NCBI GenBank assembly: GCA_001598975.1
Contig: BBXU01003026.1
Span: 1-29,201, forward strand
DNA: 29,201 nucleotides
Source of the DNA: Parachlorella kessleri
Lineage: Eukaryota; Chlorophyta; Trebouxiophyceae; Chlorellales; Chlorellaceae
Direction of reading: 5' to 3'
The position numbers were made by a program, and so were the translations under genes. The stretch's first letter is position 1; each line of letters opens with the position of its first letter. This document shows, one piece after another, positions 8,898 through 19,190 of the stretch. The notes under the pieces are model-generated. The model worked only from the letters and a program-made list of their open reading frames with translations, was not told the origin of the DNA and did no database searches.

Positions 8898-11681
8898 TCA
8901 CTCCTCCAGTCGCCTTTTGCTGGCCCCCCGGCTCGAGCCCGACACAGGCAGGAACCTGCCCTTGCGCTGCTTGGCTGTCAGGAGGCGCCAGAGGAAGCGG
9001 AATGGGGTAACATAGTTGACTTGCACACCGTTGCCATCCACACCCCTGCAGGGCCATGGCAGGTGGTAAGTGTTTTGTGTGACACAAGAGCCAAGGTGCA
9101 GGGGTACAGAATCTGCTGGTATGTTGTAACCTGTGTCTCAGGCCCTTGCGAGTACTGAGCACAATATGTCAAGGAATCCCTTTGTACAAGCTGCGGTACT
9201 CTACAGCAGACAAGGTGCAAGCTCGCATAACATGAGATGAAGGCAGCTCACCTGATGCGCGGCACCAGCCAAGCAGCCACCATTGGCGGCTCCTCCGCAA
9301 AAGTGTTGATAAACCAGGCTGCAGCAGGCAGAATGTATGAAAGCATGGTCAAATCTTTCCAATAACCAAGCCTAGACGAAACACCACAAGGGTCGGGAAG
9401 ATCTACCAGCAGCCCGGCATAACCAGGCGCATTCTGCATCCCGTCCTGTCAGTACAGTTCGCCTCTCCCTCTGTTGACACTACCTGCCACCCTTACTAAT
9501 AACCAGGCGCGCCCTTGCCGAGGGGACACTTGCCTGTGCGGGGGTTGGTGGCGCCTTGCAGGCCGATATCTGTGGGCATCATGCCTACAGTAAGATCACG
9601 CACGGAGCAGTGGGGAGGTTGAGTGGCATAGTTCAATCCCACCACAGCCACTCCTGGGCAGGCTGCAAGCCAGCACGAGGCCGGCGCATGGGGCATCGCT
9701 GGCGGCGCTCGCTCCCTGCCCAAGGACCCACAAGCACAGCACCAGTAGAAGAGCAGGATAGGACCGCCTTCCAAGCTATCTGAGGCCACGATAAATGTGT
9801 TGTCATAATTGGCTGCACTTCTATATGGCTGCAGATCCAGGCAAGTCGGCCCCTTGCACTCACCAGGCCCAATAATGTGAACCGCCACGTTGGTTCCCCT
9901 GACCTCCGCCGCCAGCGACCTGCGCAGCTGCTCCAGGGCAGCCTTGGTTGCGCCGTAGGCCGCGTTGCCGCTGGTGGCCTCTCCCCGGCTGCCCGCACCT
10001 CCCACCAGGAACACCTGCTGGGAATGGACCAATGGCAGGGTACCTCACTCACCATGTCCCAGAGGCAGGGTACCTCACTCACCAGGTCCCAGAGACAGCA
10101 GACGAACCCTTGACTGGCTTGCCTGACAAACGCGAAGCCTGCTGCACTGGGCGGCTGCTTGTCTCCTCCCAAAGTTCCCGTCTGGTCCTGCAGGTGCCTG
10201 TCACATGCCCCTTTGTCACCCTTTGTCAATGTCGCCAGGGCGGTCAAGGCTCTTCACACCTTGCCGCCGCCGTGCTGCGTCATCATGCGACTGATGGCGG
10301 CCTTGGCCCCCAGTAGGGCTCCCTCCAGGTTGGTCCGCACAATGTCCTGCACGGGCCAAGACATTGCCAGGACGTCAGGACCATGGCAACAAATCCATGT
10401 AAGCAGCATTGCAGCACACAGGATGCTGGCCCGACCATGAAATCTGCTCACCACAAAGGCCGCTGGACACTGTAAAAATCTGCGCCAAAGCTACAATGAA
10501 TTGTATGCATGCTTGGCGCAACCTCTAGGGCAATCCTAGGAGGAGTGTGGACACCTTAGACCCATCAACACACTTACCAAATATGCACCTTTCAGCTAGC
10601 CCTCGCATTCAGTAGTAGATGCCCTCCCAGAACTCAGCTGCCTCTTCTTGTGTTCAGGTCAGATTTGCCTGCTTACCCAGTCCTTGCTGTCTCACTGATC
10701 CTGCCCGCAACTGCCTAAGTGCTGCTTGTTGAGACCCCTTCCTACCCTGACTTCCAGTATTATACGCAGTTGGCAGCCTGCCTTGCTGCTAGCAACCCCT
10801 CTTGCCACGCGCAGCTTATTTTGTTTGCAACTCCCGAACAGCGGTCTTTAGTCACCCATATCAATTACGCCACACACTACAGATGCTTACAACATCATCC
10901 CTGCCTCACCTGTAACTCGGCGGCGGCAGTGTGGGCCACCGGCGCCTTGGACTTTGCGCACTGGGCGGCGCTGCAAATCCAGATGTCTATTTGGCCCAGC
11001 TCATCCGCGGCCGTAGCGGCCAGGCGTTCAACATCAGCAGCCTTGGAGACGTCGCAGACCACGCCCACCACCTTGCAGCCTGCAGGAGGGACACCCACCT
11101 GCCTGTAAGGGGACGTGGACCTAGCAGAGTAGCTGCTAAAACAGTACGCGCTTGACCAGGTGCAGGTATATTACTCTCCCTGTGTGCATTATTCGTTGGC
11201 GACACCTGTCAGTGTTGGATACTCAAGCGGGCCCCTGCGCACCTGGGAACTCTTCCGTCAGCTTCTTAACTGCTGTGTCCACACTGGACTGTGAGCGAGA
11301 AGTGATGACCTGCAAAGGTGGGTGCAAAATGGCAGCGCCTTACAAGCAATACCTTAGTCTGGCCCACTGGGGAGGAAATTGAAACCCGGGCCTGCACCCA
11401 CCACGTCGTCGCCCAGCATAAGGAACTGCCGCGCCATCTGGAAGCCGAGACCCCGTGTGCTGCCATTGATCACAACCTGCAGATTCCGGAGCCAGGTGTC
11501 AGGACAGATCAAGAGGGTCTCCAACATTGCAGCGATAGCAGACGAGCGTGCTCGCCTTCAGGCCCGAGGGATGAGGAGATGTATCAGACTTCACGCGGGG
11601 AGTCTGGAGCAGCTTGTAGGCAAGGGCTAGCAGAGGCCCGGTGCACACTCCGAGAGCAAACGACCTCGTATCGATCCCCAT
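8898..11681 (-). CDS. NOL: Chlorophyll b reductase, NOL/NYC1-like short-chain dehydrogenase
   Basis: Nine exons: 11681-11595, 11476-11402, 11309-11243, 11079-10910, 10346-10260, 10014-9864, 9584-9534, 9318-9252 and 9045-8898 (stop 8900-8898), giving 300 residues. The family reduces chlorophyll b to 7-hydroxymethyl chlorophyll a, the first step of chlorophyll b breakdown at the thylakoid. A hydrophobic segment (residues 9-24) precedes the cofactor loop NGSTRGLG (33-40). CDV at 85-87 and Asn139, Ser171, Tyr182 and Lys186 form an SDR tetrad. The end follows Arabidopsis NOL closely: GATN...AWFINTFAEEPPMVAAWLVPRIR region versus GATT...KFFINVLAEPAEVV...LVPNIR, then NYVTPFRFL. NYC1 is longer, with more membrane spans, so NOL fits better. 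The usual NNAG motif reads CSAA (112-115). The intron at 9533-9319 appears to start GC. A TAG precedes ATG 11681 in frame; a further 5' exon is possible. Confidence 0.9.
9319..9533 (-). other. Probable GC-AG intron in the NOL gene
   Basis: The donor reads ACAG|GCAAGTG, a match to the consensus of GC-AG introns, and the acceptor reads CTGCAG. Joining there preserves phase and gives GATNPRT-A-WFINTF, nearly the same length as the NOL/NYC1 families. Nearby GT sites either break the frame or lack consensus (GTTATT). Confidence 0.75.
10034..10093 (+). repeat. 30-bp tandem duplication in a NOL intron
   Basis: Two adjacent 30-bp copies (10034-10063 and 10064-10093) differ at one base. On the minus, transcribed, strand each carries TGGTGAGTGAGG, a strong 5' splice-site match, inside the intron 10259-10015. 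Confidence 0.9.
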
Positions 11682-11792
11682 GTGATCCTTCTACAACCTT
11701 CACTGTCAGTGTGCATTGAAGGTGGCTAAGAAAGAGCCTTTCGTAATTGAGGGTGTGACGTCACAATTAGTCATAATGTTGCAGTTGTCTAC

Positions 11793-11849
11793 CCCATCGG
11801 TAGACAAATTTGGCCGTACTGTACTGGACTGCATGCTGCAGCCTGCCAT
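11793..11849 (-). other. Candidate upstream transit-peptide exon of NOL
   Basis: ATG at 11849 opens a 19-codon stretch beginning MAGCSMQSSTVRPNLS, ending at a GT (GATGGG|GTAGAC). Splicing to GTTGTAG| at 11690 would add Lys-Asp-His before Met 11681 in phase 0, giving 322 residues. The composition suits a plastid transit peptide, but the donor is weak and nothing else supports it. Confidence 0.3.
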
Positions 11850-11904
11850 TGCACCTGTGATTCTCACGCTGAAGCCAGTGATGGCAACAGCCCCTCACTT
11901 GTAC

Positions 11905-11909
11905 TTACA
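11905..11909 (-). terminator. TGTAA poly(A)-type signal of the plastid membrane protein gene
   Basis: Minus-strand TGTAA lies about 137 nt past the TAG stop at 12048-12046. It sits close to the possible first exon of NOL, so the two minus-strand genes are very tightly packed. Confidence 0.45.
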
Positions 11910-12045
11910 ACGGCCTCAGGGACACATGAGGCTTCCAACCCCGACGCCCTGGGTGACGGGCATAGCACAAGGTGTCCCTGGTGCAAGCAGAACAACACCG
12001 ACAATCCGTTGTGGCCTAGCACACAGCTAGCAGGTTGCTCGCAAA

Positions 12046-15000
12046 CTAGTAGCTTGGGTAGTAGCCGCTCTGTTGCGCTGGCGCCTGCTGCACTGCTGCT
12101 TCCCTGCTTGAGGCCTCCTCTGCCTCCCTCTCTGCCTCGTTCTCGATTTCCAAGCTCACCTGCACAGGAGTGAGTGTTGGCCTTTAGCATCATCAGGATG
12201 CCCCAAAATGCAAGACTAACATGAACAGCAGATGGGGCCTCAAGCACACACCCCCAAGCGAGACCCTGACTGTGTCCCTGTTCTACCACTGAGCCTGGAA
12301 ACAGCAGCAACAATTCCAACATTCGATCATGCCTGAGCTCGGGCTTGCGGTATATTCACATGAGCCCGACTTCCAAGCTCCGCCATTCAGGCTCGCCTAC
12401 CGCCCCTCTGTGGATGAGTGGCGCCTCACCTCCAGGAACGCGGCTCTCTCTGTGAAGGGATACTCGCTCAGCCAGAGGCAGGGCCCGGGTAGGTACACAT
12501 CCTTCACGGCCTGCGGCGCCCAGGGCAGTCAGTGTTGTAAGGAAGCTGCGGAGCACATGCTGCCCATGAAACCTCTGGGCAGCACTGTGAGATGGCTGTC
12601 ATGCACTTCAGGCATACGCCATATGTGCACTCTGCCCTGACCTGCTTCAAGCTCGATGCCACGTAGCAGCTGGCAAGGACTGAGCCCCTACCTCGAGGTA
12701 CTGCGGTCAATCAACCTCAAGCCTGCCAATCCCAACCGGTCTGCGCAGGGCGTGTGCTCCATGCCACCACAGCCAGCAACTCCCCTTGCTTCCCACCTTG
12801 AACTTCTCAAAGCCGGGAGAGTTGGACAGCACGATAAGCTCAGCAGCATCCCCCTCTCTCAAACCCTCAAACCTGCAGGGCCACAAGCACCCAGCTTCGA
12901 CACACCAATTCAAATGCAAAACCACATCCTCCTCTTACGCGTTCCTGTTTCCCGAGGGGGTAATGACTGTCTGACTGTGTCACAGCATACTCACAAGTGC
13001 GTCCACGCCGCTTCAGTCACTGCCACAGCCAAGGTTCTCCCTACGCTGGCCCCTCTGCTACCGCAGTGTCAGAAGCCGTGCCGCGCAGCCCACCTGCTGT
13101 CATATGGCAGGAGCATCTCTGTACGAGCGCCGCCTGGGTCGCCAACCAGAAACCTCGCCATGCGCATGTTGGTGAACAGCTGCCCCCGCTCCACCTGCTC
13201 GCCAAAGGCGGGCCTGGGGCGCCCGGTGATCTCCATTTCCAAGATCTGCGTGCGCCACAGCCCTGCAAACCTGCAGAGCAGAGCAGGGGTTCAGTCCCCC
13301 TCCCAGCTATGCAAGCTGCCCTCCAACGCAAGTATCTATGTACGACATCAGACCCCTGTCGGCACCTGCTCCCATAGCCTTCATTAGCAGCCTTTCAGCC
13401 AGCAGCTGGCTGATCGATATGTGAGGCAAGGAGGCTGTGCCCTGCCACATGCTCAGCTAGCAACCAGCGGCCTGCACACGCCAGCATCACAGGCCAACAG
13501 CAGGCGTCCTCCCTGCTGCGGACCTGACACTTTGGCAGGGAGACGAGCTGCAACAACACTGCTGCACGCAAGCGCTGATCACAGCTAACTCCTACCTAAA
13601 CAACTCACTTGTACTGTTTTCGCAGGGAGAAATTCTTGTTATAGGCCAGAGCCCAAGGGTACCACAAGGGGAAGGTTAGGGACGTGGCCGCCAGCAAGGC
13701 TACCTGCGGTGCCATACATACTTCACTGGGTGTCGCAATGGTCGAGCAGGGTGTCAAGGCGGGGAAGCGACCAGCATGCCCGACTGTTTCATGGTGTCCC
13801 TATGTCAATGACCACATAGCTCTCATTCAGCAAGTGTGCACGGTCTGCTGGGTGAAGATCACTTGTGGGCTGGACCCCTGTTCCTGCCAAAGAAGCGCCC
13901 CGTTGCCAGGTTTCTAAAATTTCCTGCAAGCCCACTCCGACCCTTCAGAGCACAGGGCGGCAGCTAGCCTGCAACCCACCAGGCTGGCTGCTGGCTGCTG
14001 CCTGCATGCCAGCAGCAGCGTAGCCACCCACCTTGGACAGCAACACTGTCACCGCCAGGCTGGCCCCCCAGCGCTGCACCGAGGACACCGCGCCGCGCGA
14101 GAAGTAGGCGGCCTGGTTGGAGAAAGGCACCACCGGCAGCACGCGGTCCATCTCCGTGGGGCTGAGCATTGCAATGTCTGGCGGCAGGTCGCCCGGCTCA
14201 AACTGCGAGGCATACTGCTGCGGCTCCTCCTGCCACTGCCCCGGCCGGCCGTTGGGCTGGGTGCCCCCGGCGCAGGACGCGCTGCCTGACGACGCCCCTT
14301 GCTGCTGGTGCGGGCTGTGCACGTCCCAGCGGCTGCCGCCGTACGCATGGTGCTGGGCCGCAGGCTCAGGACCTTCACTGCCAGGCTGCAGACGCTGCTG
14401 CTGGTGGGCGTCGTACGCGCCATCCTCTTGATGCTGCTGTGCAGCAGCTGTGGGAGAGGGCCGGCCACCCGCCCATGACTCTGCCGCCCACCCGAGGTCT
14501 TCCTCTTTTAGGCCGGGGTCCGCAGTCACTGGGCCCCACTCGTCCCAGACGCCGAGCGGGGCCGTTGACTTTGAGAGCTCCTCACGACTGCGACCAGCCC
14601 CTGCTGCCTGCTGCACACCCTCGGTCGCCGGGTTGTAGAAGGCGGGGGCATCCCAGGGGCGCTCGGCCGCCTGCTGCTGCTGTTGCTGCTGCTCATAACG
14701 GCTACCCGGCCGTGCTCGGCTGCTGCTTTTGTTAGTGCTGGAGTAGCTGTTGCCGCTGTTGCCGTCAGGTGAGTTCCCTTGCCCCAGCACTCCTGGCTCC
14801 CCGTTGTCAAAGAGGGACTCCCGTTTGCGCCTCCCACCCCCCTCCCGCTCTGCACAGGCAGCGGTGGAAGCTGTTCGCCTCACTATCCAGCTGCTTGGAG
14901 AGCAGAGAAAATAAACAACACACACGTTTTTCAGGCGGGGCTGAAGTACCTGCGCTCCAACGATAGTTAGACATGCAATGGATGCCTGGGCGTCTGGCCT

Positions 15001-15085
15001 GGTGCACAAGGAGCGTGCGGCCAAGCAAGCGCAGGTTGGCTACCCTCCGAGGCCATGTGGGGCCTCTAGGTGCGGAAAAACTCAT
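12046..15085 (-). CDS. Conserved plant-type plastid membrane protein of unknown function
   Basis: Seven exons: 15085-14950, 14849-14032, 13703-13609, 13270-13094, 12872-12797, 12510-12430 and 12159-12046. All phases join, giving 498 residues. The first 45 residues (MSFSAPRGPTWPRRVANLRL...) are basic and transit-like. Residues about 60-270 are low complexity, rich in Gln, Gly, Ala and Pro, with a seven-Gln run. The conserved part starts near 280 with PVVPFSNQAAYFSRGA. Hydrophobic sequence follows (ASLAVTVLLSKVALLAATSL, then PLWYPWALAY). After it comes a soluble beta-rich part with AGLWRTQILEMEITGRPRP, FLVGD, MLLPYD, EGLREGDAAELIVLS and VYLPGPCLWLSEYPF. The tail is acidic and ends SGYYPSY. This layout reminds me of uncharacterised land-plant plastid proteins, but I cannot name one. 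The start was chosen as the Met opening the transit-like peptide; an upstream in-frame Met exists at 15256. Confidence 0.8.
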
Positions 15086-15365
15086 AGTCGTATATGCGGG
15101 AAGTCCAGGGATCAGATGCTGGGCTGCATGACAGCAGGAATGCCTGCCTCCATGAATGTAAAGACAATTCACCTTGACAGGCAGAAGATGGCTTGGTCTG
15201 GCCAGGGCGGGGCGGGGACGAGACCTGCTGAGCGTGGCACGAGCGTGGCTGAGCAAGGACCCCAGTTTGGTGGGTAGACCAGTTCCTGGTCATCAGGGTA
15301 ATACTTCTTCTCTTGTACGTCAATACAGGAGGCAGTTTGTGGGCTTGAAGTTCGGGACATCCACG
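15086..15365. promoter_or_regulatory. Divergent promoter region
   Basis: These 280 bp separate the start of the minus-strand plastid membrane protein gene from the candidate first ATG of the plus-strand RRM gene. They probably hold both promoters. No TATA box could be assigned with confidence. Confidence 0.35.
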
Positions 15366-15381
15366 ATGCAGAGGGGCAAGC
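15366..15381 (+). other. Candidate first exon of the RRM protein gene
   Basis: ATG at 15366 gives five codons (MQRGK) plus one base before GTAAGG, a good donor. The first confirmed exon needs an incoming phase of exactly one base, which this provides. It would use an acceptor at 15909-15919 after an intron of over 500 bp. No transcript evidence is available. Confidence 0.35.
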
Positions 15382-15919
15382 GTAAGGCAAGCTGCACTAA
15401 CTGTGGACAGGTCTTTGTAGCACTTCAATTTTCCTTTCATATATGGTAATGACAAGCATGCACGTCTTGCATGCAGTCTCCCTTCATCGGCGCTAGCGAA
15501 GCTGTTGGGAGCCAAGCCGACCCGATTCTATACTTTAGGTACAACAACCTTTCCGACATACTACTGGTGAGCTGAGGTTGAAGGTAGTAGTTGTAAAGGC
15601 GAAGAGCCACACCTGAGCCGGCAGTAGCACCACGAACCTCCAGCTTTCAGGACTCTTCAAGCTGACGTGACTCTCATGGTTGCAGCCCCTGCCTGTGCAG
15701 GAGGGGTCGGTTCCACCGCCTGCCACCCAGAACGGAGGTGGGAGAAGTGCGACACGGCCGCAGTTGCATACTCGACAGCTCTTGCTTTGTGCCTGTCCCT
15801 ATTCTACAGTTCATAAGCCTGCCGTAGCTGGCCCACTTTGGCTAGGCCAGCTGCGTGCTGCCTGACTAGTTTTCCTTCTGGGTGCCCTGCTTGTGAGGAT
15901 TAAGTACTTGGAGCTGCAG

Positions 15920-18900
15920 ATGTGCCTGCCAAGAAGAAGCCCAAGAGGGAGAAGGTGAAGAAGCCCAAGCCGGAAGTGGAGAATGGTGCACAGCAGCAGC
16001 AAAAGCAGCAGAAGAAGAAGCCCAGCAAACCGAAGTGAGTCAGGTGCAGCAGCTGTGCAGTTGTCGGGGTGATCCATGTCTTTGTGACCAAAGGCCCCCA
16101 CTTTGTATGCTTGCCACATCGCTTGGGCTGGCAAAGGCATTGGGACGGCCTATATGTAAACACAGGGCAGCTGCCTTCTCCCTTGGCAATGCAGACATCT
16201 TGTGTGCCGGTCCTCTCAGCAGATACATGTACAACGCTCTGCCTCCGCTGGTGGCTGCTGCCGCAGAAAGCTGGCACCTGAGGAGCGGGTGTCTGGGCCT
16301 GGCAACGCCAACGAGGCGCTGAAGATAAGAGAGGCCCTGGGTACGTGACTGGACGTACAGCTGCCACCCCCAGCCTTGCTGCCTCCATTGTCAGCTCTAT
16401 GCAGCTAGCCTCCTATACCTGAAGCTCACGGCTGGCTCGCGATATCCGTCTCAGCAGCTGCTGTATGGTGTCTGGACTGTTGCATGACAACAACATGATT
16501 TGTGCGTTGCGCGTGTGTGTGTCCCTGCCGGCAGGCTTTGTGGCCCAGACCCCCGAGGAAGTTGCCGCTGCAGAGGCCGCAGCCAGGCGGGCAGCCGCCC
16601 AGCCGACCTTTGCCTTCGGTTTCAGCCTGGGAGCAGCTGCTGGCTCCGGAGCTGCCGCAGTAGTGCCAGCAGCCGTTGCTAAGCCAGCAGGCCGGCCAGT
16701 GAAGGGTGGTAGAGAGGCTCGTAGGGGTGGTGGAGGCAGCAGCAGCAGCAGCAGCGGGAGCGACTCGGAAAGCAGCGGCTCTGAGAGCGATAGCGAGCCT
16801 GAGCAGGCGGGGGGCAGCTCCAGTGACAGCGAGAGTGAGGACGACCGGCCGGCATGGACCTTGGATGGTCATGATTCACCAGGCAGCAGCAGTGAGGAGG
16901 ATGGAAGCGACAAGGCCGAGGATGGGTCTTCCTCAGACAGCGAAGAAGAGAGCGAGGAGGAGCAAGGCGCGGATGGCAATGCTGCTGCCCTGAAGCAGGG
17001 CGAAGCAGGGGCGCCACCAGCAGCGGCAGCACGGTCACAACAGCTGGCTGCAGCCGCACCAGCAGCAGGAGCACCGGCAGGGGCGGGCGGTGGCCAGCAG
17101 GGCGGAGGGGAGGATGAGGAAGATGGGGAGTTTGTGCCCCGCCGGATGTATGCCGGAGGCATGCCCTTCAGCTACTCAGAGGGGCAGGTAAGGGGGCTTG
17201 TGCTGTCCTTCCAGGGCCATGGGTAGGTGACCTCTGGTGTTTGATCGCCGAGCATTGGCAGCTGCCTTGCGGCTCTTGCAAATGCTAAGCTTCAAGGTCA
17301 AGTCTGAGGGCACACACACTTTGTGAGTGGAAGTTTCTGTAATCTCTGCCACGCCTGGGGTTTCAGTGTGCCCGGTTGCAGCTGCTGTAAGCTGCTCTAG
17401 GGTTGGCTTTGCAGCTGCTGTGAGGGTTGCCAGCCAGCCCTCTCATGCCAAGGCTGGCGGCGTCCTGTTTGAGCAGCGCTTCCCACGCTGCTGGCAGGTG
17501 CATGAGTATTGGAGCTACTGCGGGGAGATTGAGAGCATGGACTTAATGACCTTCCCAGACACTGGCCGCTTCCGAGGCATTGTGTTTGTCACGTTCGCAA
17601 CCCAGGTGGGATCTGAGGAATCGCGCCAGTGCTCCCTGCTGCCTGGGGTGCGCTGCAGGCTTGGTGAACTGGAGGAGTGATAGCGCAAGGCATGCCTGCA
17701 TGGCCCTAGGTTACGATACCGCTGCTGCTACTCGGCGGTGGTCCACTTGGCACTGAAGTGGTTGTGCAACTTGGCGGTGTGCAGGAGGGCTTTGAAGCGG
17801 CGCTGGCCTGTGACGGTGAGCAGTGCGACGGCCAGACGCTCAAGGTGCAGAAGTGCAAGTGGAGCCCCAAGGAACGGGCTGCGCGGCAGCGGCAGCGGCA
17901 GCGGCAGCAGCAGCAGGTGGCTCAGCAGCCGCAGCAGCAACAGGCGGCGCCGGTCCAGAAGCAGGAACAGCGGCAAGAACACCCGCAGGGGCTCGGCAGC
18001 AATGGTCATGCATCGCCGGCCCAACAGCAGCAGCCAAACGAGGGCGCCGGGCGGCGGCAGCACAATAACCCTGCTCCCAAGACAGAGGGCTACAATGTGG
18101 CCTATGTTGGTGAGTACGTGCGTACTGCTATCTGTGCTAGGATGATGTGTTGCCATGCTTCACAAGCATCCCGCATATGCAACACAACGTCGTAGGGTAT
18201 ATGTGCCGCCCAGAGTTTAGCCAGTTGTCTGCAGATATGCACCCACCCCTTCTGGCTTGGGGAATTGTCAAGCTGGTGTGTTTTTTCCTCCACTCCTGCG
18301 TATCCTGCTTACGCCGCCATCTTTGACATTTGTAGGCAACATTGCCTTTGAAGCTGATGAGAAGGAGCTGCAGCGGCTGTTTGACGGGTATGGGGTCACG
18401 AAGATCCGCCTGCACACCGACAAGGACACGGGCCGGTCCAAGGGCTTTGCTCACGTCCACTTCAAGTGAGTGCGTGGGAAAACGTGGTCCTCGAGGGGGC
18501 CTGCCTTGTTCGTAAGGAATCTGCAAGCTCTTGGGGATTGTAAATGGGATGCCCAGCTCCTTTACCATCAAACATCAGGAAGGGTTGTGTTGACATACGC
18601 ATGAGGGTTCAGACAGCAGTTTGGCGGGTGCGAGCTGCGTTGGTCAGCAAGCTCAAGGTATGGAGCAGGTAAGAAGCACAACGGCCGCAAACTAGCAGTG
18701 CATGCACAGAAAGTCGTTTGTGAGGACATTGTTAGCGTTTGTAAGGGTGATGGAGGTGCTATGCTCCTGGGCTAGTAAGTAATAGGCGAGGTTGGGTTGG
18801 GTTTACTTCTGACGGGTGGCAGACAGTGCAACCAGAGGAATGGACAGGCGTCGAAGGGCTCGGCTGGATGCATACTTCACATGAGATGCAGGGAGTCTGA

Positions 18901-19190
18901 TTGACGGTGGTGGCAGGGAGGTGCTGGATAGTTTCGGCAGAGAGTTCCCTCGAATGGAAGGGGTGTTGTCCTCCTGGAGGCTGACAGCATCTCTCTGGGG
19001 GCAGGCAGGCAAAGGTCATGGAGTCGCGGGTGATGTCTCCCATGAGGGTGAGCTATTACTTTCTAATCTGGCACTGCATTGCGCATGCAGGGATGCTGAG
19101 TCTCTGGACCGAGCCCTACAGCTGAACGGCACCCAACTCCATGGGCGAAGGATGAAGATGGGATATGCGCAGCCAAAGAAGGACCAATAG
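15920..19190 (+). CDS. Nucleolin/PHIP1-like protein with Ser/acidic block and two RRMs (5' exon unresolved)
   Basis: Exons: 15920-16034, 16267-16340, 16535-17187, 17498-17605, 17785-18109, 18336-18465 and 19091-19190 (TAG 19188-19190), at least 500 residues. A Lys/Pro-rich start (KKKPKREKVKKPKP) looks like a nuclear or nucleolar signal. A long Ser/Asp/Glu block (about 16733-17140) resembles nucleolin, NSR1 and Gar2 and may be a casein kinase 2 target. RRM1 runs from RRMYAGGMPFSYSEGQ through CGEIESMDLMTFPDTGRFRG to IVFVTF; the MTFPDTG signature is typical of plant PHIP1-type and related RRMs. A Gln-rich linker leads to RRM2 (AYVGNIAFEADEKELQRLF ... RSKGFAHVHF), which has a canonical RNP1. Such proteins bind RNA; ribosome biogenesis is the likely role here, by inference. 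The incoming phase at 15920 requires an upstream exon. Confidence 0.85.

Noticed and set aside
12656..13387. Plus-strand open frame of 243 codons
   Set aside because: It runs antisense across exons and introns of the plastid membrane protein gene, whose model is supported by phase-consistent splicing.
14169..14735. Plus-strand open frame of 188 codons
   Set aside because: It is antisense to the 818-bp exon of the plastid membrane protein gene; Pro/Ala/Arg-rich shadow.
15676..15737. ATG at 15676 as first exon of the RRM gene
   Set aside because: Its best donor (CGGAG|GTGGGA) leaves two bases, but the next exon requires one; the candidate at 15366 fits the phase.
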